DNA from: Nitrospirota bacterium
Lineage (GTDB): Bacteria; Nitrospirota; Thermodesulfovibrionia; Thermodesulfovibrionales; Dissulfurispiraceae
Reading direction: 5' to 3'
DNA: 64,000 nt
NCBI GenBank assembly: GCA_040752355.1
Contig: JBFMHE010000010.1
Coordinates: forward strand, 62,001-126,000
The translations under genes were made by a program, and so were the position numbers. Positions 25,725-34,393 of the stretch are shown here, one piece after another (position 1 is the stretch's first letter; each line of letters starts with the position of its first letter). The notes under the pieces are model-generated. The model did not search any database, had not been told where the DNA came from, and worked only from the letters and a program-made list of their open reading frames with translations.

Positions 25725-26554
25725 GTCTTTATTATTTCTCTCCTCGCCTCGCCGACGGTGAGGGGCACCTTTTCGAACGGGAGGCGGTCCTCGTGTTTCA
25801 GTCTGTAAATCAGCTCGGCTATTTGGGGAAGCCGGAGCTTTACGGTCGACATCTCCTCGGGCGCAGTGAAGACCTCCTCGGGCGTGCCCCCGCGTGCGAT
25901 CGTTCCTTTACTCAGGATGTGGAGCCGGTGCAGGAAGAGAGGGACGAGGTCGACGCTGTGGGTCGCCATGACAATGGTGACCCCTTTCTCCCGGTTCAGC
26001 TTCGTGAGGAGATGCATCATCCTGTATTCACCCATCGGGTCGAGCCCGGCTGTCGGCTCGTCGAGCAGGAGGATCTCGTGCCCCATGGCGAGCAGGCCTG
26101 CTATGCAGACCCGCTTCTTCTGGCCGAAGCTGAGGTGGTGGATCGACTTGTGCGACAGCCCCCCCATCTCGACATCCTCGAGCGCCGCCTGCACCCGCCG
26201 CCGCACCTCGTCTTCGGCAAACCCCATATTCAGCGGTCCGAAAGCGACATCCTCGAAGACGGTGGGGGCGAAGAGCTGATCGTCGGGATTCTGAAAGACG
26301 AGGCCGACCTTCCGGTAGATCTGCCGCGGCGATAGTTTTCGCACGTCCTGTCCGTCGAGCAGAACGCTTCCCTTGAAGTCTTTGATGAGTCCGTCCATGA
26401 TCTTCAGGAGCGTCGTCTTCCCCGAACCGTTGGACCCCAGGATGCCGATGAACTCCCCCTGTCCGACATCGAAGCGGATATCGGAAAGGGCAGCTGTTCC
26501 ATCGGGATAACTGAAGGCCCGGACATCGACGCCGATGCGCACTACAGGCTCCAT
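25706..26554 (-). CDS. cbiO: CbiO, ATPase of ECF-type cobalt transporter
   Basis: A 282-residue ABC ATPase: Walker A GSNGSGKTTLLK, Q-loop LVFQNPDDQLFAP, signature LSFGQKKRV, Walker B EILLLDEPTAGLDP and switch MATHSVDL. It powers Co2+ uptake with CbiM, CbiN and CbiQ encoded just upstream. The ATG at 26554 follows GGGGTG; a GTG two codons earlier is possible. The last residues (VMRNP) are encoded by a repeat element. Confidence 0.93.
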   Translation of the reverse strand: MEPVVRIGVDVRAFSYPDGTAALSDIRFDVGQGEFIGILGSNGSGKTTLLKIMDGLIKDFKGSVLLDGQDVRKLSPRQIYRKVGLVFQNPDDQLFAPTVFEDVAFGPLNMGFAEDEVRRRVQAALEDVEMGGLSHKSIHHLSFGQKKRVCIAGLLAMGHEILLLDEPTAGLDPMGEYRMMHLLTKLNREKGVTIVMATHSVDLVPLFLHRLHILSKGTIARGGTPEEVFTAPEEMSTVKLRLPQIAELIYRLKHEDRLPFEKVPLTVGEARREIIKTVMRNP

Positions 26555-27312
26555 AAGCACCCCATGACGACGATGAAGAGCACCGATGCGAACGCTTCCG
26601 AGCGCTTGAACGGCTTGTGCTTCAGCAGCGGCATGGCGCCGTCATATCCACGCTGCACCATCGATACCGTCGTGTTCTGGCTCTGCTCGAACGCCTTCAG
26701 CACCAGTGCGCCTGTCAATGTCCCGAAGGAGGCCAATCCCCGCCGCATGCTCGAATAGCCGAGCCTGTTCCGCTGGGCCTGGTAAATGACCATCGCTTCC
26801 TCGAAGAGGACAAAGATATAACGATAGGCGAGCATCAGTATCTCGATAAATCCCCGGGGGACCCTAAGCCAGGAGAGTCCTGCCATGAGCTCAGCGAAAG
26901 GGGTCGAGAACCCGAGGACCGCCACAACGGAAACAGCTCCCACGATCCTGCACGCCATCTCCAGGCCTTCCAGGAGACCGTCACGGTGCCCGGTAACGGA
27001 GAGGCCGAAGAGGTCGAAAGAGAAGAGAACGTCCCTGCCTGACAGGAACAGCTTGAGCAGGACGAGCACCGAGACGATGAAGAGAGGCTCCGAAAAGCGC
27101 AGGAGGAACGTCCTGAAAGACACCTTCATCTTCCTGCAGAGCAGGACAGAAAGAACTGAAACGAACAGGGGAAAAGCGAATCCCCGGTAGCTCGTGATCA
27201 TGAGCAAGAGCAGCATCGATGCAAGGATCTTGATCCTGGCGTCGATGCTCAAGAGATGTTTCCCGGCCTGGGCCTGAGCCTGAGCCTGAGAATGTTCAGA
27301 CAGCAGTTCCAT
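26542..27312 (-). CDS. cbiQ: CbiQ, membrane transmembrane component of cobalt ECF transporter
   Basis: A 256-residue integral membrane protein with about five hydrophobic segments. The coupling-helix type motif around AQRNRLGYSSMRRGLASFG and VQRGYDG is like the Ala-Arg-Gly motifs of the family. The N-terminus has a tandem Gln-Ala run (SQAQAQAQAG) from a GAGCCT repeat at 27265-27290. It overlaps cbiN by 18 nt. Confidence 0.88.
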   Translation of the reverse strand: MELLSEHSQAQAQAQAGKHLLSIDARIKILASMLLLLMITSYRGFAFPLFVSVLSVLLCRKMKVSFRTFLLRFSEPLFIVSVLVLLKLFLSGRDVLFSFDLFGLSVTGHRDGLLEGLEMACRIVGAVSVVAVLGFSTPFAELMAGLSWLRVPRGFIEILMLAYRYIFVLFEEAMVIYQAQRNRLGYSSMRRGLASFGTLTGALVLKAFEQSQNTTVSMVQRGYDGAMPLLKHKPFKRSEAFASVLFIVVMGCLWSL

Positions 27313-27613
27313 TCTTCCCCGGTATCGTTATCGTTGTTTTGTCCCTCTTCTCCGTGAGCGCCCTCCAATAATACCCTGCAACAAAGCCGCCGACGGCTCC
27401 GGCAAGGAGAAAGACGAAGAGCAGAAGATCCCCCTGGTCCGTATTGATCAGCGGCTCTCTTGTCTCCCTGCCGTGCTGCTGAGCGATCTTCTCGATCACC
27501 GACTCATCCACACCGGACCATCTGCTCTCCCCGGCAAGGGCGACAGCAGGCAGCAGACAGCAGACGGCGAATAAAGCGATCTGAACGGTACAATGCGAGA
27601 CGAAGCGACTCAT
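27296..27613 (-). CDS. cbiN: CbiN-like small membrane protein of the cobalt transporter
   Basis: A 105-residue protein with an N-terminal signal or membrane segment (residues 8-27) and a second membrane helix (LLLFVFLLAGAVGGFVAGYYW, about 66-86). Between them lies a short exported loop with WSGVDESVIEKIA, resembling the W.G.D pattern of CbiN. Position between cbiM and cbiQ supports the call; overall similarity to CbiN is modest. GGAGGAGGTGGC precedes the ATG, which overlaps cbiM by 4 nt. Confidence 0.7.
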   Translation of the reverse strand: MSRFVSHCTVQIALFAVCCLLPAVALAGESRWSGVDESVIEKIAQQHGRETREPLINTDQGDLLLFVFLLAGAVGGFVAGYYWRALTEKRDKTTITIPGKNGTAV

Positions 27614-28398
27614 AGCGCCACCTCCTCCGGCTTCAGCACCCTCATTTTAACGAGAAGATCGGGTCTTTTCTTGTAGAGCAGTCCTACCATGCCCGCAGTC
27701 ATCGCCCCTTCGAGAATGCCGAGGGGGAGCTGCGTGGGAACAAAGGCGACGAGGATCTTCCCGAAGAGGGACAGGAAGGGCGACTTACCCCGTACGCCCG
27801 ACGCGAGCTGGACCGAGGTCATGCAGTACGTAGCCCAGTCGGCGACCACCCCCGCCATGAACGCAGAGAGCGTCAGATTCATCCTCAGGGCGCGCAGCCC
27901 CTTGTACGTCATGTATCCCGCAAAAGAGCCCACGACACCCATCGATACGATATTGGCCCCCCAGGTGCTCAGCCCGCCGTGCGCCATGAAGAGGGCCTGA
28001 ATGAGGAGCGCAACCGCTGCAACAAGGGCGCTGATGACAGGGCCGACGAGTATTCCCGATATGGCGGTCCCGGCCGGGTGCGAGCAGGTCCCTGCTGTCG
28101 GCACCGGTACGGGCATGCAGGAGATGATGAAGATCGCCGCAGCCATCAGCCCCACGAGGGGTTTGAAGGAGAGATCGCCGGCAGACCGCTGCCTCAGCCG
28201 GTACAATCCGAAAGCCACAAAGGGCAGGGCGACAGCCGACCAGAGCGCCGCCCACCCAAGGGGCAGTATCCCTTCCGCGATATGCATCGCGTGGGCTTCG
28301 GAGGCGGTGAAGAACGGATGAGAGAGCGCGAGCGCCAGCGCGCCCGCGATGACGGGTGATTTCTTCCGGCTCATGTCTTCCGGCTCCCGCTTCTTCAT
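27610..28398 (-). CDS. cbiM: CbiM, substrate-binding membrane component of cobalt transporter
   Basis: A 262-residue protein with a cleavable leader (about residues 1-36) exposing the metal-binding N-terminus HAMHIAEGILPLGWAALW typical of CbiM. It also has PVPVPTAGTCSHPAGTAI and about six membrane helices. The ATG at 28398 follows GGAGGTGTGATA; longer upstream reading lacks support. It works with CbiN, CbiQ and CbiO in high-affinity cobalt uptake. Confidence 0.92.
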   Translation of the reverse strand: MKKREPEDMSRKKSPVIAGALALALSHPFFTASEAHAMHIAEGILPLGWAALWSAVALPFVAFGLYRLRQRSAGDLSFKPLVGLMAAAIFIISCMPVPVPTAGTCSHPAGTAISGILVGPVISALVAAVALLIQALFMAHGGLSTWGANIVSMGVVGSFAGYMTYKGLRALRMNLTLSAFMAGVVADWATYCMTSVQLASGVRGKSPFLSLFGKILVAFVPTQLPLGILEGAMTAGMVGLLYKKRPDLLVKMRVLKPEEVAL

Positions 28399-28400
28399 TA

Positions 28401-29438
28401 TCACACCTCCGCCATTTTCAAGAGAGCGTTTACTGCTGCCACCGCCACCGGTGTGCCGCCTTTCCTGCTCAGGGTGGTGATAAAGGGAAACTGCTGTGCA
28501 GCGAGCAGGGCCTTTGATTCGAAGGCATTGACGAACCCCACCGGCACGCCGATTACGAGGGGCAAGGGGCAAGGGGCAAGGGCCATGTCCTGGTTATCAT
28601 TTCTTGCCCCATGCCCCATGCCCCATGACCCGTTTGTCAAAAGCTCTACGGTTTTAAGGAGAGCGGTCGGGGCATTGCCGATCGCTATGATGCCGACGTT
28701 GTGCTCGCCGAGCCCCTTCTCGATAGCGATCTCGGCCCTCGTCGCCCCGGTCTCTTCGGAGCGCCGGCGGACCTCCTCGTCGGAGATGGCGCAGATGACC
28801 CTGCCTCCCCAGCGCGCAAGCCGCTTCTTGTTGATCCCTGTCTTGACCATCTCGACATCGGTAAGGATGTCTTTCCCCTCGCGCAGCGCCGTGAGCCCGC
28901 AGGCGACCGCATCCTTGTGGAACACGAGGCTCTTCTTGAACTCGAAATCCGCGGTGGCGTGAATGATGCGCTGCACGATGGGGCGCTGTTCGGCAGGGAT
29001 GTCGCACAGGTCGAGCTCCTCCTCGATGATGGAGAAGCTCCTCTTCTCGATATCGTCGGGAGTTCCTTTCTGCGCGGCGCCGATCCGCTCCATGACGATG
29101 CGCGCCAGCTTCTCGTGGGTGCCGAGGGGTTCGGTGTAAACGAATTCGACATGCGGATACCGCCCCCGGGCCTCTTCGATCATCTCGGGGATGTCCTTGG
29201 TGACATGCATCCCTGCGCTCAGGAAGAAGGGGTGCAGAATGACCTTCGTCGCCCCGCTCTTCACCTGTGCGGTGATGGTATCCATGATAGACGGCTCGGT
29301 AAACTGGAGGTACGAGACCTTTACGCAGTCGCTGCTGCATCCGGCGTGGAGCATGCCGTGCAGCATGGCGCCGATATGTTCGAGATTGTTCGCCTCTTTC
29401 CTGGGGCTGCCGTGTCCTATGAGGATTATGCTTTCCAT
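28401..29438 (-). CDS. cbiXC: CbiX-CbiC fusion: sirohydrochlorin cobaltochelatase / cobalt-precorrin-8 methylmutase
   Basis: A 345-residue fusion. Residues 1-125 are the short CbiX chelatase with the metal His residues in LIGHGSPRKEAN and LHPFFLSAGMHVTKDIP. Residues 130-345 are CbiC (SFSIIEEELDL, RIIHATADFEF, VKTGINKKRL, GIIAIGNAPTALLK, VIGVPVGFVNAFESK). It thus joins the first and a late ring-building step. Residues about 269-293 (28559-28632) between TNGS and VIGVPVGFV are encoded by tandem GGGGCAA/CCCCATG repeats and look inserted. Confidence 0.92.
   Translation of the reverse strand: MESIILIGHGSPRKEANNLEHIGAMLHGMLHAGCSSDCVKVSYLQFTEPSIMDTITAQVKSGATKVILHPFFLSAGMHVTKDIPEMIEEARGRYPHVEFVYTEPLGTHEKLARIVMERIGAAQKGTPDDIEKRSFSIIEEELDLCDIPAEQRPIVQRIIHATADFEFKKSLVFHKDAVACGLTALREGKDILTDVEMVKTGINKKRLARWGGRVICAISDEEVRRRSEETGATRAEIAIEKGLGEHNVGIIAIGNAPTALLKTVELLTNGSWGMGHGARNDNQDMALAPCPLPLVIGVPVGFVNAFESKALLAAQQFPFITTLSRKGGTPVAVAAVNALLKMAEV
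28559..28632. repeat. In-frame GGGGCAAG/CCCCATG repeat in the CbiC domain
   Basis: Three tandem GGGGCAA units, a 20-nt centre and three tandem CCCCATG units in roughly inverted order. They are translated as GHGARNDNQDMALAPCPLPL inside CbiC. Confidence 0.85.
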
Positions 29439-30829
29439 GATGCCGTCACCGTCTCCTTTGCGAAAGTAATAAAGCGTTCCGGAATGCCGGGATTGCTCCC
29501 GAAGTGGATATGGATATAACTCGCGAGGGTATTTTTTACGCTGTATCCCTCGGCGCCGATCGCGTGTCCGCTCCTGTCCTGAACCGAGTAAGCCGAAGAT
29601 ACGAGATCGGAAGATGCTTCCGCGCTCTTCTTTATCTCGGAATAGTGGAACTCATGCCCCCTGCACTCCTCCCCTTTCTTCCCGAGGATGCAGTCCTTAT
29701 CGAGAACGACCTTCCGGTAGCCGAGGTGCGCCCTGCCTTTTTTCATCACGGTCTCGAACGGCAGCGTTCCGACCATAGGGAAAAAAGAGCCGTCGAACGC
29801 ATGGATGCCCCGGGAGAGGTACATGAGACCGCCGCATTCGGCGTACAGGGGCCTTCCCGACCCGGACCACTCGGCAAGGGCAGCCCGCAGGGAGCCATTC
29901 CGGGCGAGCTCCGCTGCATAGAGCTCCGGATAGCCTCCTCCGATATAAAGGGCATCGGCCGCATCGGGAAGAGCGGAGTCGGCCAGCGGACTGAACGGAA
30001 CGATCTCAGCGCCTGCAGCCCTCAGGAGATCGAGGTTGTCTTCATAGTAGAAGCAGAAGGCCTTATCGTAAGCGACCGCGATCTTAATTGTGGACGGTAA
30101 CCCCTCCTCGCTCCTCCCCTTAGGTAAGGGGAGGCAGGGAGGGGTTACTCCACTACCGCGCATCGAGAGATCTGCTCTCGCCACCAGTGCGTCCATATCG
30201 ATGTATCTCAGCACCGTATCGGCCAGCTTCCCGATATTCTCCCGGGCTATCGGATGTTCCTCTGCTGTAGCGAGGCCGAGGTGGCGGTGGGGGATCTCGA
30301 AATCGAGACTCCTCGGCAGGCAGCCGAGGACCGGAACGTCCCGAACGCTCTCCTTCAGCCTGGCATAATGGCTCTCCGACGCAACGCGGTTGAAGAGGAC
30401 TCCGGCAATGAGTCCGGAAGAGGCATCCGCGCCATAGCGTGCGAATCCTTGTACTATCGCCCCGGCGCTTTCGGCCATGCCGTAGGCATCGACGACGAGA
30501 ACGACCGGAAGGCGGAGAACGCGGGCGAGGGCGGCGGTGCTCTGCTCGCCGTCGTACAGGCCCATCACTCCTTCGACCACCGCGATATCGGCATCTCCCG
30601 TATGCCGGTCGAAGCAGTCGATCACGCTCTCCTCCCCGCACATCCAGAGGTCGAGGTTCCGCGAGGCGCGGCCGGTGATGAGCCGGTGGAGGCCCGCATC
30701 GATGAAGTCGGGCCCTGCCTTGAACGACTGTACCGAGCAGCCCCTCCGCCTCAGCGCCGCGAGTATGCCGAGGGTGACGGTCGTCTTTCCGCAGCCGCTG
30801 TGGGTGCCGGCTATTACGAAACCCTGCAT
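29426..30829 (-). CDS. cbiA: CbiA, cobyrinate a,c-diamide synthase
   Basis: A 467-residue enzyme with an N-terminal P-loop domain (AGTHSGCGKTTVTLGILA, SFKAGPDFIDAGLH, VVEGVMGLYDG) and a C-terminal glutaminase-like domain (ADALYIGGGYPEL, YAECGGLMYLS with the nucleophile Cys, and LASYIHIHFGSNP). Residues about 227-244 are encoded by a 52-bp palindrome (30097-30148) between the two domains, just before IKIAVAYDKAFCFYY. A shorter extra segment near KKSAEASSDL may be another repeat trace. It overlaps cbiXC by 13 nt. Confidence 0.93.
   Translation of the reverse strand: MQGFVIAGTHSGCGKTTVTLGILAALRRRGCSVQSFKAGPDFIDAGLHRLITGRASRNLDLWMCGEESVIDCFDRHTGDADIAVVEGVMGLYDGEQSTAALARVLRLPVVLVVDAYGMAESAGAIVQGFARYGADASSGLIAGVLFNRVASESHYARLKESVRDVPVLGCLPRSLDFEIPHRHLGLATAEEHPIARENIGKLADTVLRYIDMDALVARADLSMRGSGVTPPCLPLPKGRSEEGLPSTIKIAVAYDKAFCFYYEDNLDLLRAAGAEIVPFSPLADSALPDAADALYIGGGYPELYAAELARNGSLRAALAEWSGSGRPLYAECGGLMYLSRGIHAFDGSFFPMVGTLPFETVMKKGRAHLGYRKVVLDKDCILGKKGEECRGHEFHYSEIKKSAEASSDLVSSAYSVQDRSGHAIGAEGYSVKNTLASYIHIHFGSNPGIPERFITFAKETVTASWKA
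30097..30148. repeat. 52-bp palindromic element in frame inside cbiA
   Basis: GTAACCCCTCC at 30097-30107 and GGAGGGGTTAC at 30138-30148 are perfect arms. The inner bases (CTCCCCTTA / TAAGGGGAG) extend the dyad. Translated on the minus strand it gives TPPCLPLPKGRSEEGLP with no frameshift. Confidence 0.9.
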
Positions 30830-31887
30830 AAACGCTCCAATTCCTTGATCAGCCGCCGGTTATCCCTGCTGGTCTTTACCGCAACCCTCATATAGGTCTC
30901 ATCGAGACCGGTAAAATTGACACAATTCCGCACGAGAATCCCCTTGCTGCGCAGGCCGGCGATGATATCCTGCGCAGCATCGAGCCGCAGCAGATAATAG
31001 TTGGCAGCCGAGGGAACATAATCGATGCCGAGGCGCCTGAACTCCCTCTCCATGAACGTCTTTTCCTCTTTGATGAACGCCAGCGACTCCTTTCGGTAGT
31101 GCTTGTCATCGAGGGCCGCGCTCCCGGCCCTCTGCGCAAGGCTGTTGACGGTCCAGGGCTCCTTATGGCGCCTGAGGAGCTCGGCAACAGGAGGCGGCGC
31201 CGCGGCAAAACCGAGCCGCAGCCCCGAGAGGGCATAAAACTTCGTCAGCGACCGCAGCACGATCAGGAAGGGATTTCTTGCAACCTCTTTGATGACCGAT
31301 TCCTTCGGCGTGAAGTCGATGAAGGCCTCATCCACGACGAGATAGCAGCCGAGCTCACGGGCTGCATCGGCGATGCCGAGGAGCGTACTCTTTTTTATAA
31401 GCCTGCCCGTCGGATTATTGGGATTGCAGAGGAAGACCATGCTGCAGCCCTGCATGGCGTGGATGAGCTGTTCGGCATTTACGTCAAAGCTGTTCGACGG
31501 TTTCAACAGGGGATGTTTGAGGGTGATCTTTTTCGACCGGAACTGGAGGAGCACCGCCCGCTCATACTCCTGGAACGTGGGCGCAGGTATGACCACGCTC
31601 TCGGGCTTCAGCGCCCTGGCGACGAGATAGATCAGCTCCGTGCTGCCGTTGCCGCAGATGATGGAGCCGGCATCGATCCCGTACTGCCGGGCGATCCGGG
31701 AAGTGAGGCGGCGCGCATCGGGGTCGGGGTAGTGCGGGAGGCTGCGTATGCCTTTCCTGATCTCCGCGGCTGCGGTCCGGGGGACCCCGAGCGGGTTTAT
31801 CGATGCGCTGAAGTCGAGGATCCTCTGCTCCGGAAGCCCGAGCTCCCGGGCGGCTCTATGGATATTGCCGCCATGCGGTTCCTGCAT
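30814..31887 (-). CDS. cobD: CobD-type threonine-phosphate decarboxylase (PLP-dependent)
   Basis: A 357-residue fold-type I PLP enzyme: ILDFSASINPLGVP, HYPDPDARRLTSRIA, ICGNGSTELIYL, FLCNPNNPTGRL, VVDEAFIDFTP and the PLP Lys in SLTKFYALSGLRLGFA. In the family it makes (R)-1-amino-2-propanol phosphate for the nucleotide loop. It sits between cbiB, which uses this product, and cbiA. GAGGGAGATA precedes the ATG. An ordinary histidinol-phosphate aminotransferase is less likely given the context. Confidence 0.9.
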   Translation of the reverse strand: MQEPHGGNIHRAARELGLPEQRILDFSASINPLGVPRTAAAEIRKGIRSLPHYPDPDARRLTSRIARQYGIDAGSIICGNGSTELIYLVARALKPESVVIPAPTFQEYERAVLLQFRSKKITLKHPLLKPSNSFDVNAEQLIHAMQGCSMVFLCNPNNPTGRLIKKSTLLGIADAARELGCYLVVDEAFIDFTPKESVIKEVARNPFLIVLRSLTKFYALSGLRLGFAAAPPPVAELLRRHKEPWTVNSLAQRAGSAALDDKHYRKESLAFIKEEKTFMEREFRRLGIDYVPSAANYYLLRLDAAQDIIAGLRSKGILVRNCVNFTGLDETYMRVAVKTSRDNRRLIKELERLCRVS

Positions 31888-32885
31888 TATCTCCCTCCCC
31901 CTGCGGCAATGATGATGAGGGATATCCCGATGCCGAGGAGCGCCGCGGCCCTCACCAGGGTAATAGCACGCTCGGAGGCGGCCAGGTAGTCATCGGTCCT
32001 CTCGCTTCCGATATAGGGCTTTTCGATTAGTATACCACCGTAGGTCGAGGGACCTCCCATCCTGATGCCGAGCGCCCCGGCCATCGCCGCTTCGGGAATG
32101 CCGCTGTTGGGGCTCGTATGGTTCCTGCCGTCGCGCAGCATCGTGAGAAGGGCGGCACGGGCCGATGCGGCAGAGGCGTTGCCCCGTTTCAGAAGGGCGA
32201 CAATGAAAACAGCGGCAATGAGCAGCCCCCCCGTAAGCCGCGCCGGGATATAGTTCGCCGCATCGTCGAGTCGGGCCGCTGCCCAGCCGAAGAAACGGTA
32301 CGTATCGTTCTTGTAGCCGACCATCGAGTCGAGCGTGTTGATCGCCTTGTAGGTTATGGCGAGCGGCAGACCGCCGAGCGTCAGGTAGAAGAGCGGGGCG
32401 ATGATGCCGTCGGAGAGGTTCTCGGCGAGGGTCTCCATGGTAGCCTTCAGAATATCCTTTTCCGCAAGGTTCCCGGTATCGCGGCCGACGATCATCCCGA
32501 GCGAGCGCCGCGCCTCGTCGATGCTCTGCTCCCGCACCGCTTCGATGACCGCACGCGCCGCGTCGACCAGTCCCCGCAGCGCAAGGGTGGTCGAGGCGAG
32601 ATAGACGAGTACCGCCGAACCGACGAGACCGCCGAGCGCGCCCGGCAGCTGTCGCGCTCCGGCCACTATAAGGGCGGCGACCGCAAAGGAAGAGAGAGTG
32701 ACGGCGAGCACCAGGAGGACTCCGCCGAGCCGCTCTCCCGCAGCGCTCTTGCAGAAGCTCCTGATGACCTTCTCCAGGCTGCTTATGGCCCGGCCGATGA
32801 TGCGCACCGGGTGCGGCAGCCAGCGCGGATCGCCGACGAGGAGATCGAGCAGGAAGGCGCAGAGCAGCTCGAGCGGCAGTATCAT
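31887..32885 (-). CDS. cbiB: CbiB, adenosylcobinamide-phosphate synthase
   Basis: A 332-residue membrane protein: LLDLLVGDPRWLPHPVRIIG, IVGRDTGNLAEKDILKATMETLAENLSDGIIAPLFY, NTLDSMVGYKNDTYRFFGW and NSGIPEAAMAGALGIRMGGPS. It joins aminopropanol phosphate to adenosylcobyrate. It is translationally coupled to cbiP (ATGA) and to cobD (TAATG). Confidence 0.93.
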   Translation of the reverse strand: MILPLELLCAFLLDLLVGDPRWLPHPVRIIGRAISSLEKVIRSFCKSAAGERLGGVLLVLAVTLSSFAVAALIVAGARQLPGALGGLVGSAVLVYLASTTLALRGLVDAARAVIEAVREQSIDEARRSLGMIVGRDTGNLAEKDILKATMETLAENLSDGIIAPLFYLTLGGLPLAITYKAINTLDSMVGYKNDTYRFFGWAAARLDDAANYIPARLTGGLLIAAVFIVALLKRGNASAASARAALLTMLRDGRNHTSPNSGIPEAAMAGALGIRMGGPSTYGGILIEKPYIGSERTDDYLAASERAITLVRAAALLGIGISLIIIAAGGGR

Positions 32886-34393
32886 AGGCCTGCCACCTTG
32901 TTCACGAAATCCATGTCCACGTGCTCCCTTACGACGCCGGCGAGCGCATCGAGCGCCTTGTCCTTCACTTCCGAGAAACTATAGACGGCGCCGAGCGGCC
33001 CCAGGCCTTTCCGGACCCGTATGCAGTCGAGAATATCCCTCCTGAAGCTGTCGTTGTCGAAGATGCCGTGGAGGTACGTTCCCCAGCAGGACTCCTTCCG
33101 GGAGCCATCGAGCACCGGGGCCGAACCCGAAGACCGGCGAATCCTGAACAGGCCTATATCCCCCCGGCTCTCGCCCATATGGATCTCGTATCCCTGCAGC
33201 GGCACACTGCTGTACGCATCTCCCCGGGCGGCGGACCATGAGCTGTCGGCGATCTCGGCCTCGCTCCGGCAGGTGGTCTTGGTCCTTTCGAAGACGGTCT
33301 CTATGTCGAGAAGGCCCAGCCCGTCGACCGTTGCATGCGGGCTCTCGATACCGTGGGGGTCCGCAATCGTCCTCCCCAGCATCTGGTATCCCCCGCACAT
33401 GCCCATCACCTGTACACCCTTTGCAGCGGCCCGCCGTATGCTCCGGTCGAGCCCGCGCTCACGGAGGAGCAGGAGGTCCTTCACCGTATTCTTCGACCCC
33501 GGGATGATCACCAGGTCGGCATTTTCTATATCCGCCGGGCTGCTCGAGTACACCATCTCGACATCGGGCTCGTAGAGGAGGGGGTCGAAGTCCGTAAAGT
33601 TCGAAATATAGCGGAGCCTCACGATAACGACTTTTATATCTGCGTGCCGTCTCCCCTGGTCCGCCCCCTGTCTCTGGAGCGCGAGGCCGTCCTCTTCGGG
33701 CAGCCCGATGTTGTGGATATACGGCAGCACGCCGATGACCGGCTTGCCCGTCTTGGCGCGGATCATATCGAGACCCGGCCTGAGTATCTCGAGATCGCCG
33801 CGGAACTTGTTGATGAGGAGCGCCCTGATGTATCTGCTCTCCTTTCCGAGGAGCTTCACCGTGCCGAAGAGGGATGCGAAGACGCCTCCCTTGTCGATAT
33901 CGCCGACGAGGAGCACCGGGGCTTTGGCGTATCGTGCGACCGCCATGTTCACCACATCGACATTCATGAGATTGATCTCGGCAGGGCTTCCCGCTCCCTC
34001 GATGACAATAAGGTCATTGTCCCGGGAGAGCGTATCGAAAGAGGAGGTGACCGACTTCCACGCCTCCTTCTTGAAGGCGTAATACTCCTGCGCCTTCATG
34101 GTGGCGAGTACCTTCCCTCTGATGATCACCTGCGACCCGATCTCTCCCGATGCCTTGAGCAGTATGGGATTCATGTCCACCGTTGCCGGGACCCGGGCTG
34201 CCTCGGCCTGGAGCGCCTGCGCCCTGCCTATCTCGCCGCCGTCAGCCGTGATATAGGAGTTGAGCGCCATGTTCTGCGCCTTGAACGGGGCTACCGCAAT
34301 ACCCCTGTCCCTGAAGATCCTGCAGAAGGCGGCGGCGATGAGGCTCTTGCCCGCACCCGACCCGGTCCCCTGTATCATCAGCGATCTAGCCAT
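32882..34393 (-). CDS. cbiP: CbiP/CobQ, cobyric acid synthase
   Basis: A 503-residue ATP- and glutamine-dependent amidase: MIQGTGSGAGKSLIAAAFC, PFKAQNMALNSYIT, IVIEGAGSPAEINL, GMCGGYQMLGRT with the Cys nucleophile and GTYLHGIFDND with His. It amidates four side chains of adenosylcobyrinate diamide. Residues about 248-260 (ALQRQGADQGRRHADI) are longer than usual and C/G-repetitive, possibly another small repeat insertion. The ATG at 34393 is preferred; a GTG four codons upstream is possible. Confidence 0.93.
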   Translation of the reverse strand: MARSLMIQGTGSGAGKSLIAAAFCRIFRDRGIAVAPFKAQNMALNSYITADGGEIGRAQALQAEAARVPATVDMNPILLKASGEIGSQVIIRGKVLATMKAQEYYAFKKEAWKSVTSSFDTLSRDNDLIVIEGAGSPAEINLMNVDVVNMAVARYAKAPVLLVGDIDKGGVFASLFGTVKLLGKESRYIRALLINKFRGDLEILRPGLDMIRAKTGKPVIGVLPYIHNIGLPEEDGLALQRQGADQGRRHADIKVVIVRLRYISNFTDFDPLLYEPDVEMVYSSSPADIENADLVIIPGSKNTVKDLLLLRERGLDRSIRRAAAKGVQVMGMCGGYQMLGRTIADPHGIESPHATVDGLGLLDIETVFERTKTTCRSEAEIADSSWSAARGDAYSSVPLQGYEIHMGESRGDIGLFRIRRSSGSAPVLDGSRKESCWGTYLHGIFDNDSFRRDILDCIRVRKGLGPLGAVYSFSEVKDKALDALAGVVREHVDMDFVNKVAGL

